The notes below the pieces were generated by a model. That model ran no database searches, was not told the DNA's origin, and worked only from the letters and a program-made list of their open reading frames with translations. A program made the position numbers and the translations under genes. DNA of 64,000 bases from Acidovorax sp. 1608163 (GTDB taxonomy: Bacteria; Pseudomonadota; Gammaproteobacteria; Burkholderiales; Burkholderiaceae_C): positions 3,420,501 to 3,484,500 of the forward strand of contig NZ_CP033069.1 of the NCBI RefSeq assembly GCF_003669015.1, written 5' to 3'. This document shows, one piece after another, positions 26,114 through 34,121 of the stretch (within the stretch, counting starts at the first letter, position 1; every line of letters starts with the position of its first letter).

Positions 26114-27412
26114 ATGAGCACTACCCGTTTTCTGACCGGCATCACCACCACAGGCACGCCCCACCTGGGCAACTTTGTGGGCTCCATCCGCCCCTCGGTG
26201 CAAGCCAGCCTGCGTCCGGGCGTACAGAGTTTTTACTTTCTGGCCGACTACCACGCGCTCATCAAATGCGAGGACCCCGTGCGCATCCAGCGCTCTACGC
26301 TGGAGATTGCGGCCAGCTGGCTGGCTGCGGGCCTGAACCCCGAACACGTCACCTTCTACCGCCAGTCCGACATCCCTGAAATCCCCGAGTTGAACTGGAT
26401 GCTCAGCTGCGTGACGGGCAAGGGCTTGCTCAACCGGGCGCATGCCTACAAGGCCTCGCAAGACAAGAACACCGAAGCCGGCCGTGAAGCCGACGACGGC
26501 GTGACCGCCGGGCTGTTCATGTACCCCGTGCTCATGGGTGCGGACATCCTCATGTTCAAGGCCCACAAGGTGCCCGTGGGACGCGACCAGGTGCAGCACA
26601 TCGAGATGGCGCGCGACATGGCCAGCAGCTTCAACCACCTGTACGGCGAGCACTTTGTGCTGCCCGAAGCCGTCATCGACGACAACGTGGCCACCCTGCC
26701 CGGGCTGGACGGCCGCAAGATGAGCAAGAGCTACAACAACACCATCCCGCTGTTCTCGTCGCGCGAGCAGCTAAAGAAGCTCATCGGCAGCCTGCTGACC
26801 GACTCGCGCGCGCCCGGCGAGCCCAAGGACACCGAAGGCTCCGCCCTCTTCCAGATCTACCAGGCCTTTGCCAGCGCCGATGAAACCGAGGCCCTGCGCC
26901 GCGCCTACGCCGACGGCATTGCCTGGGGCGACGCCAAGCAACTGCTGCTGGAGCGGGTGGACCAGGTGATTGCCCCCATGCGCGAGCAGTACGACGCGCT
27001 GATCAACGACCCCGCGCGCATTGAGCAAACCCTGCTGGCCGGCGCCGAACGCGCCCGCGCACTGGCCACGCCGTTCATCAAAGAACTGCGCTCGGCCGTG
27101 GGCCTGCGCAGCCTGTCGCAAGCCAGCACCGCCAAAGCCACCAAGGCAGCCAAAGTGGCGCTGCCCTCGTTCAAGCAATACCGCGAGGCCGATGGCAAGT
27201 TCTACTTCAAGCTGCTGGCCGCCGACGGGCGCCTGCTGCTGCAAAGCACGGGCTTTGATGCCCCCAAGGAAGCAGGCCAGGCGATTGCACAGCTGCAAAG
27301 CCAGCCCGACGCGCTGAGCATCTTGGCCGCCAAGCTGCCTGCGGTGGCCGGTGTGGACCCGGCCGACGTGCGCGCCGCGCTGCAAGCCCTGGCAGAGGCC
27401 AACGCCGCCTGA
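26114..27412 (+). CDS. trpS: Tryptophanyl-tRNA synthetase with a C-terminal YegP/DUF1508-like extension
   Basis: This class I aminoacyl-tRNA synthetase charges tRNA-Trp. It is 432 residues against about 330 for the E. coli enzyme. The HIGH-type motif is TGTPHLGNFVGS and the KMSKS motif GRKMSKSYNN lies near residue 202. The catalytic core and anticodon region end near residue 335. After an Ala/Lys-rich linker, a ~45-residue unit (LPSFKQYREADGKFYFKLLA then ADGRLLLQSTGFDAPKEAG) resembles the YegP/DUF1508 fold, a small module of unknown function. Function as synthetase is firm; the role of the tail is open. It follows the M50 gene on the same strand. Confidence 0.96.
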   Translation: MSTTRFLTGITTTGTPHLGNFVGSIRPSVQASLRPGVQSFYFLADYHALIKCEDPVRIQRSTLEIAASWLAAGLNPEHVTFYRQSDIPEIPELNWMLSCVTGKGLLNRAHAYKASQDKNTEAGREADDGVTAGLFMYPVLMGADILMFKAHKVPVGRDQVQHIEMARDMASSFNHLYGEHFVLPEAVIDDNVATLPGLDGRKMSKSYNNTIPLFSSREQLKKLIGSLLTDSRAPGEPKDTEGSALFQIYQAFASADETEALRRAYADGIAWGDAKQLLLERVDQVIAPMREQYDALINDPARIEQTLLAGAERARALATPFIKELRSAVGLRSLSQASTAKATKAAKVALPSFKQYREADGKFYFKLLAADGRLLLQSTGFDAPKEAGQAIAQLQSQPDALSILAAKLPAVAGVDPADVRAALQALAEANAA

Positions 27413-27439
27413 AGCGTGGCGGTGACAGCACCGCCCATC

Positions 27440-27504
27440 CAAAACGCTATCAAATCAATAGCTTCTAGCGCTTACCAATCAGGCGCTAGAGGCTATTTTT
27501 CATC
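27440..27504. repeat. Palindromic Comamonad-type repeat, copy 6
   Basis: Opposite orientation to most copies: CGCTATCAAATCAATAGC, TTCTAGCGCTTACCAATC and AGGCGCTAGAGGCTATTTTT, between trpS and the small lipoprotein gene. Confidence 0.92.
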
Positions 27505-27619
27505 AAGCCCCAACACATCTGCAAGCGCGACCAACACTCGTCGCGCAGCTGCAAGGTCCAGGGTCAGGCACACCGCAAACGCCTTGCCTTACACTGCCCC
27601 TCACGTCTTGAGGCCCTCC

Positions 27620-27880
27620 ATGCAAGCACCCTTTCATGTTGCACCGCTGATCGCCGCACTGGTCCTGGTGGGGGGCTGCAGCACCGCGCCCAGCCGCTCC
27701 TCAGGCCCGCCCCTGGCGCCTGACCGGACCTTCACCGTGCCCGTGTACGCCAACGAACCAGGCCGGGCAGACGCCACCGCCAAAGCCGAGTGCCGCAGAC
27801 AAGGCCTGCACCACAAACTGCTGCGCAACGACGGCGCCCGCATGACCTACCAGTGCGTGAACGAGGCGCCAGCGCGCTGA
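27620..27880 (+). CDS. Small predicted lipoprotein
   Basis: This is an 86-residue protein. Residues 1-20 form a signal sequence ending in the lipobox LVGG-C (MQAPFHVAPLIAALVLVGGC), so Cys20 should be lipidated. The mature part is polar with two further Cys (KAECRRQG, TYQCVNE) that could pair in the periplasm. I do not recognise a family. It is 25 bp ahead of the formylglycine-enzyme-fold gene, and the two may be co-expressed. Confidence 0.7.
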   Translation: MQAPFHVAPLIAALVLVGGCSTAPSRSSGPPLAPDRTFTVPVYANEPGRADATAKAECRRQGLHHKLLRNDGARMTYQCVNEAPAR

Positions 27881-27905
27881 CCATCCCACCTCACCCCGGC
27901 ACACC

Positions 27906-28988
27906 ATGACCACCCCTCACGCCCTCTGGCAACGCCTCATCGCATGGGGGCTTTACGGTGGGCTGGCCTGGGCCTGTGCCGCCTGCACCACCACACCCAT
28001 CACGGACCACACGCCTGCGGCGACCAGCCAGCCAGCGGTCACACGATTGACCAACTCGCTCGGCATGGAGTTTGTGCCAGTGCCCGCAGGCAGCTTCTGG
28101 ATGGGCAGCGACGAGGCTCCGGGCGAGCTGGCCCTGGCGTTTCCGCTGCTGGGCGCCGCACGCTTCACGGCCCTGGCCGATGAAGCCCCGGTGCACCCAG
28201 TGCGCATCAGCCAGCCGTTTTACCTGGGGCGGCACGAGGTCACGGTGGGGCAGTTCCGCCGGTTTCTGGAGCTGTCTGGCTACCAGCCCGAATCCGTGGC
28301 CGACGGCACGGGCGGCTACGGCTACAACGCCCAGTACGACCCCGCCAGCACGGCGCGTGGCGACGCCTTTGAGGGGCGCAACCCCCGCTACAGCTGGGCC
28401 CAGCCCGGCTTTGCGCAAAGCGACGAACACCCCGTGGTCAATGTCACCTGGAACGATGCCCAGGCCCTGGCCCGCTGGCTGACTGAGCGCGAAGGCGTGC
28501 GCTACCGCCTGCCCACCGAGGCCGAGTGGGAATACGCCTGCCGCGCCAACACCCGCACCCGCTACCCCCACGGCAACGACCCGGCCCAGCTCACCCAGCA
28601 CGCCAACGTGTTCGACCAGACGGCCGCCCCCCTGTGGCCGCGCTGGCAGCAGCACGCACTGCCCGGCAGCGATGGCCAGGCCTTCACCGCCCCGGCGGGC
28701 AGCTACCCGCCCAACGCCTTTGGCCTGCACGACATGCTGGGCAACGTGTGGGAATGGGTGGCCGACTGGCATGACGAGGGCTACTACGCCCAATCCCCCG
28801 CCACCGACCCGCAGGGCCCGGCCACGGGCTCGGTGCGGGTGCGCCGGGGTGGCTCGTGGCACACCTGGGCGTTTTATGCGCGCTGCAGCTACCGCAACTG
28901 GAACAGCCCGGAGACCCGCTACACGCTGGTCGGCATGCGCCTGCTGCGGGAGTGGGGCGAGGCCACTGGCGCCGCCAGCCGCCCTTGA
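27906..28988 (+). CDS. Exported formylglycine-generating-enzyme-fold (SUMF1) protein
   Basis: This is a 360-residue protein with an N-terminal signal (WGLYGGLAWACAAC, possibly a lipoprotein signal with Cys22 or so) and a C-type-lectin-like SUMF1 domain covering residues 45-350. Typical features are MEFVPVPAGSFWMGSDEAPG, GRHEVTVGQFRRFLELSGY, PVVNVTWNDAQALARWLTE, YRLPTEAEWEYACRANTRTR, GLHDMLGNVWEWVADWH and VRRGGSWHTWAFYARCSYRN. Catalytic FGEs carry a cysteine pair after GGSW; here only one Cys (ARCSYRN) is seen. Sulfatase activation is therefore unlikely and a structural or binding role is more plausible. No sulfatase gene is nearby. Confidence 0.85.
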   Translation: MTTPHALWQRLIAWGLYGGLAWACAACTTTPITDHTPAATSQPAVTRLTNSLGMEFVPVPAGSFWMGSDEAPGELALAFPLLGAARFTALADEAPVHPVRISQPFYLGRHEVTVGQFRRFLELSGYQPESVADGTGGYGYNAQYDPASTARGDAFEGRNPRYSWAQPGFAQSDEHPVVNVTWNDAQALARWLTEREGVRYRLPTEAEWEYACRANTRTRYPHGNDPAQLTQHANVFDQTAAPLWPRWQQHALPGSDGQAFTAPAGSYPPNAFGLHDMLGNVWEWVADWHDEGYYAQSPATDPQGPATGSVRVRRGGSWHTWAFYARCSYRNWNSPETRYTLVGMRLLREWGEATGAASRP

Positions 28989-29127
28989 CCGCCCTTGACC
29001 TGGCGTCAAGATTCAAGAATCGCAAAACGTAAACAACCGTCAACTCACCCCGCCTGTTACACAGGCAGGGCGAGAAAACGGCAGGCCCTCGGAAATAATG
29101 GGCCATGACTTATCCGACAGGCAACCC

Positions 29128-29826
29128 ATGCGCATAGCCGCGCTGGACGACGACGCGCTTCAGCTCGATCTCTTCAAACAGGCCCTGGAAGCCATGGGCC
29201 ACATCTGTCACACCCACCTGACCGGAGCCGATCTGCTGCGCGAACTGCGCCGCGAGACGTTTGACCTGCTCATCGTGGACTGGCACCTGCCCGACACCAC
29301 CGGCCCCGAGGTGGTGCGCTGGGTGCGCGAACATGTGGACGCCCCAATGCCCATCCTGTTCGTGACCCACCGCCAGGAAGAGCGTGACATCGTGGAAGGA
29401 CTGGGCAGCGGCGCCGACGACTTCATGACCAAGCCCGTGCGCATTGGCGAGCTGCGTGCCCGCGTGGGCGCCCTGCTGCGCCGCGCCTACCCCGACGCCC
29501 GAGACGAAGTGCTGGAGTTCGGCCCCTACCGCTTCTTCCCCGAATCGCGCTCGATTGAAATCAGCGGCAAGCCGGTTGAGCTGAAGAACCGCGAGTACGA
29601 TCTGGCCCTGTTCCTGTTTCAAAACATGGGGCGGCTGCTGTCACGCGATCACCTCAAGGAAATCATCTGGGGCCAGGTGCCCGATGTGATGTCCCGTTCA
29701 CTGGACACTCACATCTCCCGCCTGCGCACGCAACTGGATTTGCGACCCGCCAATGGTTTCATGGTGACGGCGGTGTACGGTGTGGGCTATCGGTTTGAAG
29801 CGGTGGAGAAAGAGCGCAGAGCCTGA
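29128..29826 (+). CDS. OmpR-family response regulator
   Basis: This is a two-component response regulator of 232 residues. I chose the ATG at 29128 (MRIAALDDDALQLDLFKQAL) because it places the receiver fold at its usual start; an in-frame ATG at 29098 would add ten residues. The acidic pocket is D7-D9, the phospho-acceptor is D51 in LLIVDWHLPDTTG, the switch Thr lies in PILFVTHRQEERD, and the conserved Lys is K102 (DFMTKPVRIGEL). The C-terminal winged helix (SRDHLKEIIWGQ, SRSLDTHISRLRTQLDLRPA, YGVGYRFEAV) binds DNA. It heads a likely operon with the LysM-FecR gene and the CHASE2 kinase. Confidence 0.93.
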   Translation: MRIAALDDDALQLDLFKQALEAMGHICHTHLTGADLLRELRRETFDLLIVDWHLPDTTGPEVVRWVREHVDAPMPILFVTHRQEERDIVEGLGSGADDFMTKPVRIGELRARVGALLRRAYPDARDEVLEFGPYRFFPESRSIEISGKPVELKNREYDLALFLFQNMGRLLSRDHLKEIIWGQVPDVMSRSLDTHISRLRTQLDLRPANGFMVTAVYGVGYRFEAVEKERRA

Positions 29827-29970
29827 GAACCTGTTCAAAGAAGCGGGTTTCACAACCTGCGTCGGGCCATGGTGCCGCAGGGGGTGCAGTCCAACCGCCG
29901 CACGCCCGCCTCTCCCGCTATTTGCACCGCAGTCCAGAAGCCCTTGCCGCCCGCCCCTACCAAGGATACC

Positions 29971-29985
29971 AAGGAGTCTCTTTTG
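29971..29985 (+). promoter_or_regulatory. Ribosome binding site that sets a TTG start
   Basis: AAGGAG at 29971-29976, followed by a six-base spacer and TTG at 29983. It decides the start of the LysM-FecR protein at the point where its signal peptide begins. Confidence 0.75.
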
Positions 29986-31719
29986 CACCTCAGTGCCCCC
30001 TTCCAACGCCTGCCTTCTGCCTTACTGGTGGCCGGTCTGGCGCTCAGCGCCTTTGCCGCGCCCCTGGCCCTTGCGGCCGAGCGGGGCGACGAAATTCCCC
30101 ACACCGTTCAACCCGGCGACACGCTGGAAGGGCTGGCCCAAAGCTACCTGGCCGCCCCCCAGCTGTGGCCGCGCCTGCAGGCACGCAACAAGGTCAAAGA
30201 CCCCAAGCACCTGCAGCCGGGCTCGGTGGTGTGGATTCCGGTGGGCCTGCAACCGGTGGAATCGGCCAGCGTGGAGTTTGTGCACGGCAACGTCAAAGCG
30301 CTGCCGCCCGCACCCGACGGAAAGGCTGGCAACGCGGCACCGGCCAGCGCCCCCCTGGCCGCAGGCAGCACCTTGGCCGAAGGCACCAAGCTGGAAGTCG
30401 GGCCCGATGGCTTTGTCGCCGTGCGCCTGGCCGATGGCTCCATCGTGCGGGTGAATGCCCAGTCGGACGTGCAACTGCGCCAGCTGCGCCGCCGGGGCCG
30501 CGCAGGGTCCGTGCAGTCGGTGCTGGAGGTCCAGCGCGGCAGCGTCGAATCCACCGTCTCCCCCAGCAGCGACAAACTGCGACGCTTTGAAGTGCGCACA
30601 CCCCGTGCCGTGACCAGCGTGCGCGGCACCCGTTTTGGCGTGGCCCTGAGCGAGGACGGCAAAACCACGGCAGCAGTGCTGCAAGGTGCCGTGGCCGTGC
30701 AGTCGCGCACCGGCGAAATCCCCGTGCCTGGCAGCCCTGCCGCCCTGCTGCAGCCCGGCCAAGGCCTGGCGGTGCAGGCCGACGGCACGGTGGGCAGCCC
30801 CCGCCCTCTGCTGCCCGCCCCCGACCTGCAAACCCTGCCCAAAGCCGTGCACGAGCCCGGCCTGCTGGCGCTGGACGTGCCCCCGCAGCCCGAAGCCACG
30901 GCCTACCAGGCCGTTGTGGCGCGCGATGCAGACCTGACCCAGGTGCTGCGCTCAGGCACCTTTGCCAACGGCCGTTTGCGCTGGCCGGGGCTGGAAGATG
31001 GGCCGTACTACCTCTCCGTGCGCTCGGTCGATGCGGCAGGCATTGCGGGCCTGCCGAGCACCCAGCCGCTCACCGTCAAGACCCAGCCGGTGCCGCCGCT
31101 GTACCAGCAGCCCGCCGCCGCGGGCGTGGTGTCCAACGCCGGTGGCCAACTGCTGTGCACCCAGGTGCCCGGCGTGCGCTGGTACCGCATCCAGGTGGCG
31201 GCAGACGCGGCCTTCACCCAGCCTGCGCTGGACGAAGCCCGCCTGGACAACTGCAAGCTCTCGGTCGCCTCGCTGCCCGTGGGCAACTACTTCTGGCGCG
31301 CAGCCAGCGTGCGTGAGCTGGCCCAGGGCAAGGCCGACCAAGGCCCGTTTGCGGCCGCCCAAAGCTTCGTGCTGGCGCAGCAGCCCCCCACCCTCTCGGC
31401 CCAGTCCATGCAGGCCAGCGATGGGGACACCACCGTGAACCTGCGCTGGCAGGCCCAGGCCGGGCAACGCTTTCGCCTGCAATTGGCACGCGACATAGGC
31501 TTTGACAAGCCCACGCTGGACACGACGCTGGACGCCCCCCAATGGACCGCAACCGACCTGGCGGCGGGCACCTACTTTGTGCGCATCCAGGTGCTGGACC
31601 CCTCCGGCCTGCAAAGCGACTTCTCGCCACCACGCTCCATCCGCGTGGGCACGGGCTTCAGCACCAGCTCCGGCCTGCCGGTGTCGGACTCCAGCGGCGA
31701 GGCTGTGCGGCGCCCCTGA
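29983..31719 (+). CDS. Exported LysM-FecR-domain protein
   Basis: This is a periplasmic or envelope protein of 578 residues. It starts at TTG with a clean signal peptide (LPSALLVAGLALSAFAAPLA, cleavage near LAA-ER). Residues about 33-82 are a LysM domain for peptidoglycan (HTVQPGDTLEGLAQSYLAAP, LQPGSVVWIPVG). Residues about 130-235 are a FecR domain (FVAVRLADGSIVRVNAQSDV, TPRAVTSVRGTRFGVALSED). The C-terminal half has two or three fibronectin-III-like units (DGPYYLSVRSVDAAGIAG, AGTYFVRIQVLDPSGLQSDF). It lies between a response regulator and a CHASE2 histidine kinase, so it may relay a cell-wall signal to the kinase; that is inference from operon position and the known link of FecR and CHASE2 proteins. 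Confidence 0.85.
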   Translation: MHLSAPFQRLPSALLVAGLALSAFAAPLALAAERGDEIPHTVQPGDTLEGLAQSYLAAPQLWPRLQARNKVKDPKHLQPGSVVWIPVGLQPVESASVEFVHGNVKALPPAPDGKAGNAAPASAPLAAGSTLAEGTKLEVGPDGFVAVRLADGSIVRVNAQSDVQLRQLRRRGRAGSVQSVLEVQRGSVESTVSPSSDKLRRFEVRTPRAVTSVRGTRFGVALSEDGKTTAAVLQGAVAVQSRTGEIPVPGSPAALLQPGQGLAVQADGTVGSPRPLLPAPDLQTLPKAVHEPGLLALDVPPQPEATAYQAVVARDADLTQVLRSGTFANGRLRWPGLEDGPYYLSVRSVDAAGIAGLPSTQPLTVKTQPVPPLYQQPAAAGVVSNAGGQLLCTQVPGVRWYRIQVAADAAFTQPALDEARLDNCKLSVASLPVGNYFWRAASVRELAQGKADQGPFAAAQSFVLAQQPPTLSAQSMQASDGDTTVNLRWQAQAGQRFRLQLARDIGFDKPTLDTTLDAPQWTATDLAAGTYFVRIQVLDPSGLQSDFSPPRSIRVGTGFSTSSGLPVSDSSGEAVRRP

Positions 31720-31763
31720 GGCTCCAGCACCGGCACCGCATCACCCCAACCGCCCGCACGGCC

Positions 31764-34121
31764 ATGCTCAAAGCCGCACGCACGCGCGCCCAGCAGCGAC
31801 GCTTTGAATGGACCCTGCTGGCGCTGGCGCTGCTGGCCCTGGTGGCCTGGCTGAGCCCTCCGGGGCAGTTGGCAGGCCCCAACCACCTGATCCAGGACCT
31901 GGGGCTGCGCGCCCTGGCGCGGCCACCCCACCCCGACATCGTGCTGGTGGCGGTGGACGACCGCAGCATCGCCACCATCGGCCGCTGGCCCTGGCGGCGC
32001 GCGCTGCATGCGCAGTTGCTGGAGGCCATCAGCGCACAACAACCCCAGGCCATCGGCCTGGACATTCTGTTCAGCGAGGCCGATGCCGACTACCCGCTGG
32101 ACGATGCCCTGCTGGCCCAGGCCATTGCGGCGAGCCACCGGGTGGCGCTGCCTGTGCTGCAGCGCAACTATGCGGGGCTGTCTGCAGGGGGATCTGAAGG
32201 GATGTCCGAGCTGCCCCTGGACATGTTCGCCCAGGCCGCAGCCGCCCTGGGCCATGTGCACGTGGCCCCCGATGGCGACGGCGTGGTGCGCGGCCTGTAC
32301 CTACAAGAAGGCCCGGCGGATGCGCCCTGGAGCCACCTCAGCCAGGCGCTGCAATGCATTGCACAGCCCCCAGCGCAAGGCTGCAAACCGCAGGCTCCGT
32401 CAGACCCCGCCAGCGCCTTGGGCAACAGCACCCCCGCCCCCTGGGCCGTGCGCCAGCATGAGCTGATTGCCTACGCCGGCGGGCCCGCCCACTACCCCAC
32501 CTATTCCTACATCGATGTACTGCGCGGGCAGGTGCCCAGCAGCGCCTTTCGCGGCAAATACGTGCTGGTGGGCGCAGCGGCATCGGGCCTGGGCGACATG
32601 TTTGCCACTCCGGTCAGCAGCGGTTCCCGGCTGATGCCCGGCGTCGAAGTCGTCGCCCATGTGCTCGACAGCCACCTGGCCCAGGTGCGGCTGCAGACCG
32701 CCCCCACCGCCGCCAACATCGCCTTCAATTTGGTGCCTGTCGCGGCGGCCCTGCTGGCCTTGCTGGTGACGGGCCCCTTGGCGGCCTTGCTCACCAGTGC
32801 GGGGCTGGCGCTGGTCACGCTGCTGCTGTCGATGTTGCTGCCTGCCTGGACGGGATGGCAGTTTGCCCCCGCCGCCGCGCTGCTGGGCCTGGTGCTGGCC
32901 TACCCGCTGTGGAGCTGGCGGCGGCTCAGCGCCGCCGCCCAGTTTTTGCGCACCGAAATCGAACACCTGCAGCGCGAAGGCATGCTGGTGCTGAAGACCC
33001 CCACGGCAGGCACCGGTGATTTTCTGGAGCGGCGCATCAACGCGGTCGAGAGCGCATCGCGCCAGCTGCGCGACCTGCACCAGTTTGTGAGCACCAGCCT
33101 GCAGCAACTGCCCTCACCCAACTTTGTCTGCGATGCGCAAGGGCGCATCCTGCTGGCCAATCTGGCGGCGCAGCGCCACACCGGCCTGGGGGCGTTCGAG
33201 CCGCCATCGGCACTGCAGGGCAAACCCATCACCCAGGTGCTGCACGACCTGCAAGACCCGCGCACCCAAGAGCCCCTGATCACCCAGGACAAATTGCGCA
33301 GCGGCCAATTGCCCGCACAAAGCGAAGGACAAGACGGGCAAAGCCGCAACCTGCTCATGCTGTGCAAACCGTTCACCGACTTTGCCAACGTGGGCTGGCT
33401 CATCACGCTGGTGGACATGACCGAAATCCGCCGCGCCTTGCAGCAACGCGACCAGGCGCTGCACTTCATCTCGCACGACATCCGCGCGCCCAACGCCTCG
33501 ATCCTGACGCTGCTGGAGATGCAGCGCGCCTACCCTGGCCGCATGCCCGCAGACACGCTGATGCAGCGCATCGAGCGGTACGCGCAGGCGTCCCTCGGCA
33601 TGGCAGAAAACTTTGTGCGCCTGGCCAGTGCGCAAACGCAGGAATACCGCATGGCCCCCCTGGACCTGGTGGCCGTGCTGAACGAAACCGTGGACGACGC
33701 CTGGGCCCTGGCCAGCGAACGCGACGTGCAAGTCACCCTGCAATCACTGCCCGACACCGCGCCCTGCCTGGGCGACCGGGCCTTGCTGTGCCGCGCCGTG
33801 GCCAACGTGCTGAACAACGCCATCAAATACAGCCCGGAAAACGGCGTGGTGCAGTGCAGTCTGCAAGCACGCGGCACGCACTGGGTGTTGGCGGTGCGCG
33901 ATGAAGGCCCCGGCATTGCCCCAGGCCAGCAAGACCGCCTGTTTGCCCCCTTTGCCCGCCTGCACGACCAAAGCCACCCCCACATCTCTGGCGTAGGCCT
34001 GGGGCTGGCCCTGGTGCACACCGTGGTGCAACGGCACGGCGGCAGCCTGGAAGTGGAAAGCGAAGAGGGCCGGGGTGCTGAATTCAGGCTGGTGCTGCCG
34101 CTGGAGAGCCATACGGCGTGA
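31764..34121 (+). CDS. CHASE2-PAS sensor histidine kinase
   Basis: This is a membrane-bound sensor kinase of 785 residues. After TM1 (LLALALLALVAWL) the periplasmic CHASE2 domain covers about 50-310 (PHPDIVLVAVDDRSIATIGR, AIGLDILFSEADADYPLDDA, GKYVLVGAAASGLGDMFATP). Three membrane helices (about 320-395) follow, then a PAS domain (about 445-560). The kinase core carries the phospho-acceptor in LHFISHDIRAPNASIL (His about 571) and the ATP lid in VANVLNNAIKYSPENG, VRDEGPGIAPGQQ and ISGVGLGLALVHTVV. It is the natural partner of the response regulator two genes upstream. Its 3' end overlaps the convergent regulator gene by 38 bp. Confidence 0.92.
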   Translation: MLKAARTRAQQRRFEWTLLALALLALVAWLSPPGQLAGPNHLIQDLGLRALARPPHPDIVLVAVDDRSIATIGRWPWRRALHAQLLEAISAQQPQAIGLDILFSEADADYPLDDALLAQAIAASHRVALPVLQRNYAGLSAGGSEGMSELPLDMFAQAAAALGHVHVAPDGDGVVRGLYLQEGPADAPWSHLSQALQCIAQPPAQGCKPQAPSDPASALGNSTPAPWAVRQHELIAYAGGPAHYPTYSYIDVLRGQVPSSAFRGKYVLVGAAASGLGDMFATPVSSGSRLMPGVEVVAHVLDSHLAQVRLQTAPTAANIAFNLVPVAAALLALLVTGPLAALLTSAGLALVTLLLSMLLPAWTGWQFAPAAALLGLVLAYPLWSWRRLSAAAQFLRTEIEHLQREGMLVLKTPTAGTGDFLERRINAVESASRQLRDLHQFVSTSLQQLPSPNFVCDAQGRILLANLAAQRHTGLGAFEPPSALQGKPITQVLHDLQDPRTQEPLITQDKLRSGQLPAQSEGQDGQSRNLLMLCKPFTDFANVGWLITLVDMTEIRRALQQRDQALHFISHDIRAPNASILTLLEMQRAYPGRMPADTLMQRIERYAQASLGMAENFVRLASAQTQEYRMAPLDLVAVLNETVDDAWALASERDVQVTLQSLPDTAPCLGDRALLCRAVANVLNNAIKYSPENGVVQCSLQARGTHWVLAVRDEGPGIAPGQQDRLFAPFARLHDQSHPHISGVGLGLALVHTVVQRHGGSLEVESEEGRGAEFRLVLPLESHTA

